From Lachnospiraceae bacterium (lineage in GTDB: Bacteria; Bacillota; Clostridia; Lachnospirales; Lachnospiraceae), in contig JAFSCH010000066.1 in NCBI GenBank assembly GCA_017436865.1, forward strand, positions 1-59,293: a DNA stretch of 59,293 nucleotides. The letters are read 5' to 3'. Each line of letters opens with the position of its first letter. Positions within the stretch are counted from its first letter, which is position 1. The notes beneath the pieces were generated by a model, which was not told the origin of the DNA, searched no databases, and saw nothing but the letters and a program-made list of their open reading frames with translations. Shown piece by piece: positions 53,283-59,293 of this stretch. Made by a program: the position numbers and the translations under genes.

Positions 53283-54161
53283 ATGAAAATAGGAATTATT
53301 GGTGCCGGAAAGGTAGGCTTTACCTTAGGGAAGTACCTAAGTATAAAAGATGTTCACATTACCGGATATTATAGTCGGAATGCAGAGCATGCGTTAGAGG
53401 CAGCCCAATTTATCGGTACAACATATTTTGAAAACATGAGAGAATTGGTAGACGCAAGCGATACCCTTTTTATTACGACGTCAGATGGGGCGATCGGAGA
53501 GGTATGGGATTGTATTGCAGAGTATCCATTAGAGAACAAGACGATTTGTCATTTTAGTGGCTCACTGTCATGTGATGTATTTTCTGATTATGAACAAAAG
53601 GACGTTCAAGTCTGTTCCGTTCATCCATTTTTTGCGTTCAGCAATAAATATTCCACTTATGAACAATTTCATAAAGCAATATTAACTATTGAGGGGACAC
53701 CATTAGCAATAGAAGCTATTGAGAATCTTTTTGTGAGCCTTGGACATTCTGTTGAGGTGATTCAAAGAGAAGATAAGGCAAAATATCATGCAGCAGCATG
53801 CTTAGCCAGTAATGCAATGCTAGGTGTACTTTATGAGGCAGTGGAATTGTTAGGAGAATGTGGTTTTTCCAAGGAGTCGGCATATCGCTTAATCACTCCT
53901 TTGGTTCGAGAAAATCTGAATAACGGACTCGAAAAAGGAGCGGTTGATGCATTGACGGGACCTGTTGAGCGTGGTGATTGTGAAACAGTGCAGAAGCATT
54001 TAGAGGTACTAAGAGAAGAAGAAAGGACACTCTATACCAGCATATCGGAATGTCTTTTACAGATGGCAAGGATAAAGAATCCAGATAGAGATTATGAAAG
54101 CATGGCAAAACTGCTAGCAGAGAGGAGCGTAAAAAGTGAAGAAAACAGTGAATACATTTAA
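53283..54161 (+). CDS. panG: DUF2520 Rossmann protein, probable ketopantoate reductase PanG
   Basis: 292 aa. The N-terminal NADP-binding Rossmann fold is [19 protein letters not shown], followed by [19 protein letters not shown] and the DUF2520 C-terminal helical domain ([28 protein letters not shown]). TAGGAGGTG directly precedes ATG 53283. It is first in the pan operon, where no panE or ilvC is seen. The DUF2520 protein PanG is established as a ketopantoate reductase in Francisella and some Clostridia, so the missing step is probably filled here. It overlaps panB by 26 bases. Confidence 0.85.
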   Translation: MKIGIIGAGKVGFTLGKYLSIKDVHITGYYSRNAEHALEAAQFIGTTYFENMRELVDASDTLFITTSDGAIGEVWDCIAEYPLENKTICHFSGSLSCDVFSDYEQKDVQVCSVHPFFAFSNKYSTYEQFHKAILTIEGTPLAIEAIENLFVSLGHSVEVIQREDKAKYHAAACLASNAMLGVLYEAVELLGECGFSKESAYRLITPLVRENLNNGLEKGAVDALTGPVERGDCETVQKHLEVLREEERTLYTSISECLLQMARIKNPDRDYESMAKLLAERSVKSEENSEYI

Positions 54162-54963
54162 ACAGGCAAAAGAAAATGGTGAAAAGCTGACGATGCTTAC
54201 GGCGTATGATTATTCAACAGCAAAGTTGATTGATGAGGCAGGAATTGATGCCATTTTAGTAGGGGATTCCTTAGGAATGGTATGTCTTGGCTATCCGGAT
54301 ACCTTATCTGTTACGATGGAAGATATGATTCATCATACCAAGGCAGTAACAAGAGGAGCAAAGGAAGCTTTTGTTGTTGCTGATATGCCATTTATGTCTT
54401 ATCAGACATCCGTTTATGATGCGGTAGTAAACGCAGGAAGATTGATTAAAGAGGGGCATGCTCATGCGGTGAAGCTAGAGGGTGGCATGGAAGTATGTGA
54501 ACAGATTCGTGCGATTGTAAAGGCTTCCATTCCGGTTTGTGCTCATATAGGACTTACACCTCAGTCTGTGAATGCCTTTGGCGGCTTTTCTGTACAGGGC
54601 AAAGGTGAGGAAGCAGCAAAGCGTCTGATAGAAGAAGCAAAGGCAGTGGAAGAAGCTGGTGCTTTTGCAGTCGTACTTGAGTGTGTGCCGGAAGCACTTG
54701 CAACCTTGATTACACAGCAGATAAGCATTCCGACGATTGGTATTGGAGCAGGAGCAGGCTGTGACGGACAGGTGCTCGTATATCAGGATATGTTAGGCTT
54801 GTATTCTGATTTTGTACCAAAGTTTGTAAAGCAGTTCAAGAAACTTGATTCTGAGATGAAGGATGGCTTCCGTGCATATCGTGAGGAAGTTCGTGCAGGA
54901 CTCTTCCCAGCGAAGGAGCATACCTTTAAAATTGATGAAACCGTATTAAATAAGCTTTATTAA
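54136..54963 (+). CDS. panB: 3-methyl-2-oxobutanoate hydroxymethyltransferase
   Basis: 275 aa. PanB adds a hydroxymethyl group from methylene-tetrahydrofolate to ketoisovalerate, forming ketopantoate. Motifs: [51 protein letters not shown] and [18 protein letters not shown] 54136 has AGGAG upstream and lies inside the end of panG. Confidence 0.97.
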   Translation: MKKTVNTFKQAKENGEKLTMLTAYDYSTAKLIDEAGIDAILVGDSLGMVCLGYPDTLSVTMEDMIHHTKAVTRGAKEAFVVADMPFMSYQTSVYDAVVNAGRLIKEGHAHAVKLEGGMEVCEQIRAIVKASIPVCAHIGLTPQSVNAFGGFSVQGKGEEAAKRLIEEAKAVEEAGAFAVVLECVPEALATLITQQISIPTIGIGAGAGCDGQVLVYQDMLGLYSDFVPKFVKQFKKLDSEMKDGFRAYREEVRAGLFPAKEHTFKIDETVLNKLY

Positions 54964-54986
54964 TATAAAAAATGAGGAGTATGAAT

Positions 54987-55832
54987 ATGAAAGTAGTGAA
55001 AACGATAGCTGAAGTTAGAGAACAGGTGAAAGCATGGAAGGCAGAGGGCTTACGTGTAGGTTTAGTACCAACGATGGGATTTTTACATGAAGGACATCAG
55101 AGCCTAATCATAAAGGCGGTAGAAGAAAATGACAGGGTTGTCGTAAGTGATTTTGTAAATCCGACTCAGTTTGGACCGAAGGAAGATCTTGCAAGCTATC
55201 CGCGAGATATCGAACATGATGCAAAGCTGTGTGAAGAAGCAGGAGCAGATTTGATTTTCCATCCGGAACCAGAGGAAATGTATGCACAGGATTATTGTAC
55301 TTTTGTGGATATGGACGGTCTTACAAAAGGTCTTTGTGGAAAAACAAGACCAACTCATTTTCGTGGTGTGTGCTCTGTGGTTGCAAAGCTTTTCAATATT
55401 GTAACACCAGACAGTGCATATTTTGGACAAAAGGATGCACAGCAGCTTGCAGTAATACGTAGAATGGTAAGAGATTTGAACTTTGATATTCGTATCGTGG
55501 CATGTCCGATTATCCGCGAAGAGGATGGATTGGCAAAGAGCTCCCGTAATACTTATCTGAATACAGAAGAACGTGCGGCAGCAGTGGTTCTTAGCCGTGC
55601 CTTGAATAAGGGAAAAGCACTGATAGAGAGTGGAGAACAGAGCGCTGCTAAGGTAAAGGATGTTATTATGGAAGAGCTGTGTAAGGAACCTCTTGCCAGA
55701 GTAGATTATGTAGAAGTGGTTGATGCAGACAGTATAGAGCCAATCAAAGAGCTTAAAGGTAATGTATTAGTTGCGATTGCGGTATATATTGGAAAGACTA
55801 GACTGATAGATAACTTTATAGTGGAGGAGTAA
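54987..55832 (+). CDS. panC: Pantothenate synthetase
   Basis: 281 aa. PanC joins pantoate and beta-alanine using ATP. Motifs: VPTMGFLHEGHQSLI (HIGH-like), FVNPTQFGPKEDL, FGQKDAQQLAVIRRM and LAKSSRNTYL. GAGGAG at 54974-54979 favours ATG 54987 over ATG 54972 or 54981. The gene follows panB by 23 bases. Confidence 0.97.
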   Translation: MKVVKTIAEVREQVKAWKAEGLRVGLVPTMGFLHEGHQSLIIKAVEENDRVVVSDFVNPTQFGPKEDLASYPRDIEHDAKLCEEAGADLIFHPEPEEMYAQDYCTFVDMDGLTKGLCGKTRPTHFRGVCSVVAKLFNIVTPDSAYFGQKDAQQLAVIRRMVRDLNFDIRIVACPIIREEDGLAKSSRNTYLNTEERAAAVVLSRALNKGKALIESGEQSAAKVKDVIMEELCKEPLARVDYVEVVDADSIEPIKELKGNVLVAIAVYIGKTRLIDNFIVEE

Positions 55833-55835
55833 AAA

Positions 55836-56228
55836 ATGACAGTAACTATGTTAAAGGGAAAAATTCATCGTGCGGTGGTAAAGCAGGCAGAGTTGAATTA
55901 TGTAGGAAGTATTACCGTTGATCCGGAATTGATGGAGGCAGCAGGTATTTTTGAATATGAAAAAGTACATATTGTGGATGTAGAGAATGGAAATCGTTTT
56001 GAGACATATACGATAGCAGGAGAGCCGGGAAGTGGCATGATTTGCTTAAACGGAGCAGCAGCAAGACAGGTACAGGTAGGCGACCATGTTATCTTGATGG
56101 CATACTGCCAGATGGAAGCAGAAGAAGTGAAAGATCATAAGCCTTATGTTGTTTTTGTAGATGAGGACAATAGGATTGCTAAGACCTCCCGCTATGAGAA
56201 ATACGGTGAGTTGTCACCAATCTTATAG
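55836..56228 (+). CDS. panD: Aspartate 1-decarboxylase
   Basis: 130 aa pyruvoyl enzyme making beta-alanine from aspartate. The self-cleavage site is the Gly-Ser in [12 protein letters not shown], with [14 protein letters not shown] before it and [13 protein letters not shown] after it. It starts 3 bases after panC with AGGAG inside the panC end. Confidence 0.97.
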   Translation: MTVTMLKGKIHRAVVKQAELNYVGSITVDPELMEAAGIFEYEKVHIVDVENGNRFETYTIAGEPGSGMICLNGAAARQVQVGDHVILMAYCQMEAEEVKDHKPYVVFVDEDNRIAKTSRYEKYGELSPIL

Positions 56229-56246
56229 GCAGAAAGGAAGGGAAGC

Positions 56247-57443
56247 ATGCTAAAAGGAAAGTGTGTGGTACTTGGTGTAACAGGAAGCATTGCAGCATAT
56301 AAAATTGCAAATTTAGCAAGTATGCTGGTAAAGTTACATGCAGATGTACATGTAATTATGACTCAAAATGCGACCAATTTTATTAATCCGATAACCTTTG
56401 AGACTTTAACAAATCATAAGTGTCTGGTAGATACTTTTGATAGAAATTTTAATTATAATGTTGAGCATGTGGCGTTGGCTAAAAAAGCAGATGTGGTATT
56501 GATTGCCCCGGCTTCTGCAAACGTAATAGGAAAGCTTGCATGTGGGATTGCAGACGATATGCTGACTACAACAGTGCTTGCCTGCAAATGTAAGAAAATC
56601 ATTGCACCGGCCATGAATACGAATATGTACGAGAATCCGATTGTACAGGATAATTTGGAACGTTTGAAGAGATTTGGAATGGAAATCATCGAACCAGCAG
56701 TAGGTTATCTTGCCTGTGGTGATACTGGGGCAGGGAAGATGCCGGAGGAAAAGGTATTGCTTGATTATATCTTAAGAGAGATTCGGTATGAAAAGGATAT
56801 GACAGGAGTAAAGGTTCTTGTTACAGCAGGAGCAACAAGAGAAGCGATGGATCCGGTTCGTTTTATTACGAATCATTCCAGCGGTAAGATGGGCTGTGCA
56901 ATTGCCAGATGTGCCATGGAGCGCGGTGCAGAAGTTACTCTGATTGCGGCTTCAGTGAGTGTGGAGCTTCCACCATTTATGAAAATTATTCGTGTGGTAA
57001 GTGCACAGGATATGTATGAAGCAGTAAGAGAGCATTATGCCGAGCAGGATATTGTGATTAAAGTGGCAGCAGTTGCAGATTATACACCGATGATTACTGC
57101 AGAGGAGAAAATCAAGAAGCAGGATGGCGAATTGAATCTAGAGTTAAAGAAAACAACAGATATTTTAAAGTTCCTTGGTGAAAATCGAAAAGAGGGACAG
57201 TTCTTATGTGGATTCTCAATGGAAACAGAACATATGATAGAGAATTCCAAGGCAAAGCTTGTGAAAAAGAATGTGGATATGATTGTGGCAAATAATTTAA
57301 AAACAGAGGGAGCAGGCTTTGGAACAGATACGAACTGCGTAACCTTGATTACTAAGGATGAAGTAACTGAGCTTGCAAAGATGAGTAAGGATGAAGTTGC
57401 GGGCGAATTGTTGAAAGTAATTCAGGAAAAAAGAGCAATATAA
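56247..57443 (+). CDS. coaBC: Bifunctional CoaBC (phosphopantothenoylcysteine decarboxylase/synthase)
   Basis: 398 aa. The N-terminal CoaC flavin decarboxylase half has GVTGSIAAYKIANL, HVALAKKADVVLIAPASANV and the substrate motif PAMNTNMYENP. The C-terminal CoaB half has VLVTAGATREAMDPVRFITN, KVAAVADYTP and the lysine-rich KKTTDIL. It converts phosphopantothenate to phosphopantetheine through its cysteine adduct, completing the operon's route toward CoA. AGAAAGGAAGGG lies upstream. Confidence 0.96.
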   Translation: MLKGKCVVLGVTGSIAAYKIANLASMLVKLHADVHVIMTQNATNFINPITFETLTNHKCLVDTFDRNFNYNVEHVALAKKADVVLIAPASANVIGKLACGIADDMLTTTVLACKCKKIIAPAMNTNMYENPIVQDNLERLKRFGMEIIEPAVGYLACGDTGAGKMPEEKVLLDYILREIRYEKDMTGVKVLVTAGATREAMDPVRFITNHSSGKMGCAIARCAMERGAEVTLIAASVSVELPPFMKIIRVVSAQDMYEAVREHYAEQDIVIKVAAVADYTPMITAEEKIKKQDGELNLELKKTTDILKFLGENRKEGQFLCGFSMETEHMIENSKAKLVKKNVDMIVANNLKTEGAGFGTDTNCVTLITKDEVTELAKMSKDEVAGELLKVIQEKRAI

Positions 57444-57460
57444 AGTGATATAAATAAAAG

Positions 57461-57499
57461 GAAGAACCGTTATGCAGATAATCTGTGTGACGGTTCTTC
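57461..57499. terminator. Terminator of the pan-coa operon
   Basis: GAAGAACCGT/ACGGTTCTTC outer stem with an inner GCAGAT/TCTGT pairing. It lies 18 bases after coaBC. Confidence 0.75.
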
Positions 57500-57558
57500 T
57501 GGTATCATTTTCTTACGGTCTCAGCAGTAAATACTTCGACCTACCTGAATAGTTACAT

Positions 57559-58053
57559 TTAGTCAATATCTAATTCATTTTCTTCTTCATAGTAAGCCTT
57601 GATTCGGATAGCCTGATTATGGTCACCAAAATTTTCACCGAATAACGTACAGCCACCGCAGTTTGCTGTTTCACGAGGTACTTCAAAGCGAAGAGTGATA
57701 TAGCTGTTGTAATCAATGTTTAAGTCCTGAATTGTGGTATTGGAGAGCTTCTTCGTACCATCCATGAAGGTTCCTTCATTATTGATAATGAGAGTCTTCA
57801 ATAATCCATACTGGTTTAATGCCTCCGGCCACCATGCAGGAGAAACATAGCCTCTTCTTGCGCCGTAATCACCAGGGCTAATCCACATACCAAGAGGTAT
57901 GCCGTTAATAGAAAAGTAGATATCGGATGGATAGTCTTCATTCGTATCCGGGCATTCGGATGAAATTTCAAAAGAGATATGAAGCTCGGATAAGGTCTGA
58001 CCTGCCTGCAAATGATTTGGAAGATTGGTGTTTATACATGGAGAAAGGATAAA
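57559..58053 (-). pseudogene. C-terminal fragment of a regulator-like protein
   Basis: Minus-strand frame open from a TAA at 58056 to the stop at 57559, with no convincing start (TTG 58009-58011 has no ribosome binding site). It reads NLPNHLQAGQTLSELHISFE, YPSDIYFSINGIPLGMWISP, GDYGARRGYVSPAWWPEALN and QYGLLKTLIINNEGTFMDG. From memory this pattern is the C-terminal ligand-binding part of a family of ArsR/DeoR-like regulators whose N-terminal DNA-binding domain is missing here. The Cys pair in ANCGGC is also visible. A truncated, probably dead gene. Confidence 0.6.
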
Positions 58054-58056
58054 TTA

Positions 58057-58200
58057 GAGTCGATGAATATGCCTTTAAAGAGTGAGTGGAGGGTTACATT
58101 TACCAGAAAAGAAAATGTAACATTTACTCCTTCTGTTAAGTTGTATTATGTATATCCTATAACGTCTACGACAGCAGAAGATAACATTGTTTTTTCATAA
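58057..58200 (+). other. Possible 3' remnant of a plus-strand gene
   Basis: The frame reads MNMPLKSEWRVTFTRKENVT then FTPSVKLYYVYPI and a stop at 58200, with beta-strand-like alternation. It begins just where the minus-strand fragment loses its frame, suggesting a recombination joint between two damaged genes. No start or ribosome binding site; low certainty. Confidence 0.3.
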
Positions 58201-58254
58201 TTATTCAGTATAATAATTAATATAGCCTGTTGTAATGGAAAAGGGGGAATGATA

Positions 58255-59118
58255 ATGGCTTTGGATATTGATTTTTCAAATTTTGCACCATTACAGAGAA
58301 ATAGAAGTGAGTATTATAATAGAATGGCTCTGAAGTTATTAAATGGGCAGAGAAATAATAAGAAAGAAAAAGTGTTAAAGGATGAATTCATAAGAAGTGA
58401 AGCGACATTGGCGAAACAGGATTCTTTTACAGATATAACAACGCCATATATTTCAGAGGAATTACTGCTGGATATGAATAGTGCATGTAAATGTGTTGTC
58501 AATGATGACATATATGTAGAATATAATGGTTATCGTTTTCTGAAAAGCCAGATACCAGATATTGATACCTCGAAGCCGGAAACTGTAACTGCAAAGAATA
58601 ATGTTATAGATTTTGGGAAGAATAAATATTTTAAGTATGTTACATCAGATGGAAAAGAATGCAATCTGATTTCACGAGCACATTCGATAGGTACATTATC
58701 ATCAGAAGCAGTAAAATATGATTCAATAAACAAAGAAGCTGGTCGATATGCAGATTTTTGGGATTATATGATAAGTGAAGACCCTGTATATATAGAGCTA
58801 TCTTTTTCAAGAGAAGAAATAAAAGGGTACTTATCAGAAGCAGGTATTGAACCGGGATTTATAACCATTAAGATAGGCGATGAAGTAGCGACACAGTATT
58901 ATTCACAAAGCAAAATACAAGGACTTATACATTCGAAAGAGAGATATGATGTAGACTATAATAAGCTTACGTCACCACCGGGGTATTTAAAAGATTTCGA
59001 ACCGGGTGAGACTGTAAAGGTAGGCGGAGTGGAATACATCATTAATGAAAAACGATGTATAGACATACCGTATGGAGCTGATGTATTCGATATCGAATAT
59101 CCGAAAGTAAATTGGTAA
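58255..59118 (+). CDS. Hypothetical protein, 287 aa
   Basis: ATG 58255 follows GGGGGA at good spacing (ATG 58249 is too close). The protein is soluble and starts MALDIDFSNFAPLQRNRSEY, with a basic helical first third (NNKKEKVLKDEFIRSE). A middle section reads ISEELLLDMNSACKCVVNDD. The C-terminal part has SREEIKGYLSEAGIEPGFI and FEPGETVKVGGVEYIINEKR, a short beta-rich domain. No signal peptide or membrane helix. I do not recognise the family. The lone position between gene debris and an intron suggests accessory DNA. Confidence 0.65.
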   Translation: MALDIDFSNFAPLQRNRSEYYNRMALKLLNGQRNNKKEKVLKDEFIRSEATLAKQDSFTDITTPYISEELLLDMNSACKCVVNDDIYVEYNGYRFLKSQIPDIDTSKPETVTAKNNVIDFGKNKYFKYVTSDGKECNLISRAHSIGTLSSEAVKYDSINKEAGRYADFWDYMISEDPVYIELSFSREEIKGYLSEAGIEPGFITIKIGDEVATQYYSQSKIQGLIHSKERYDVDYNKLTSPPGYLKDFEPGETVKVGGVEYIINEKRCIDIPYGADVFDIEYPKVNW

Positions 59119-59124
59119 TTGGAG

Positions 59125-59150
59125 AAGGGAGTCAAAATGACTCCCTTTTT
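59125..59150 (+). terminator. Terminator after the 58255 gene
   Basis: AAGGGAGTCA/TGACTCCCTT, a 10-bp perfect stem with an AAA loop and T residues, just before the intron-like sequence. Confidence 0.9.
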
Positions 59151-59156
59151 CTTGCA

Positions 59157-59293
59157 GTGTGTCCAGCGAAGCTGGACCACACTTGCCGGTGTAAGTCCGG
59201 TCGCGGTAATCGCCAGTGAGCTGTGTAGCTAAACTCGGTGCGTTGCAGTAATGCAGGGTGCTAAGCGAGTGGATAAAGTAACCTTGATAAAAG
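59157..59293 (+). mobile_element. 5' end of a group II intron, cut by the window edge
   Basis: GTGTG matches the GUGYG start of group II introns. It is followed at once by the stem TCCAGC-GAA-GCTGGA, then CTTGCCGGTGTAAGTCCGG, which resembles the conserved GGUGNAAGUCC segment of domain I in bacterial group II introns. Several further stems follow (CGCGGTAATCGC, GTTGCAGTAATGCAGG). The reverse transcriptase gene would lie beyond the window. It is inserted about 10 bases after a terminator T-run. Identification is by motif recall and is not proven. Confidence 0.65.

Noticed and set aside
59157-59293. Cobalamin riboswitch or T-box at the window end
   Set aside because: The diagnostic B12-box or T-box sequences are absent, and the GTGTG start with the GGTGTAAGTCC segment fits a group II intron better.

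Overview
The window looks like chromosomal DNA of a low-GC, spore-forming, motile gut Clostridia, most likely a Lachnospiraceae species in the Roseburia/Agathobacter neighbourhood. This is inference from the gene families (dipicolinate synthase, methyl-accepting chemotaxis protein, class II aldolase, oleate hydratase, DUF1846 protein), the AGGAGG-type ribosome binding sites and the AT-rich intergenic DNA. No taxonomic search was possible.

Layout. 1-6.8 kb: end of a GNAT acetyltransferase, a small hypothetical gene, a minus-strand gene broken by a three-copy 94-bp repeat array, a DUF1846 protein and FtsH. 6.8-14.7 kb: a housekeeping run of uvrC, hprK, glcK, murB, rapZ, whiA, an HPr-like Crh-type protein and a lipid kinase. 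It links carbon control (HprK, its likely Ser46 substrate, glucokinase) with envelope synthesis. 15-18 kb: a GH13 glucanase behind a LacI/CcpA-type palindrome, and fructose-bisphosphate aldolase. 18-19.2 kb: a self-inhibited Fic protein behind an array of four 12-bp sites.

19.2-28.1 kb is the accessory island and the most interesting part. An AgrA-like LytTR response regulator and an AgrC-like sensor precede a 44-residue candidate lanthipeptide precursor, an attenuator hairpin and a complete class II synthetase LanM. Then follow a secreted protein, an FtsX/MacB-like membrane protein and a frameshifted lipoprotein gene. Three promoters in the island carry the same 9-12-9 direct repeat expected for an AgrA/ComE-type LytTR regulator, so they probably form one regulon. 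No lanthipeptide exporter or leader protease is visible.

28-42.3 kb: alanine/sodium symporter, cyclophilin, GNAT, c-di-GMP proteins, a NUDIX hydrolase, and a carbohydrate region (two LacI regulators, GH36 alpha-galactosidase, ManA, aldose epimerase). This stretch is scarred by deletions: an AraC regulator with an internal deletion and a stop, a solute-binding-protein signal peptide joined out of frame to a headless GH1 glucosidase, and a solute-binding-protein fragment joined to PAS-GGDEF.

42.3-57.5 kb: dipicolinate synthase A/B, asparagine synthetase, a chemoreceptor, an aminotransferase, UppP, a TetR regulator with oleate hydratase, and a full pantothenate/CoA operon (panG-panB-panC-panD-coaBC). 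57.5-59.3 kb: a truncated regulator fragment, an unknown protein, and what looks like the 5' end of a group II intron running off the window.
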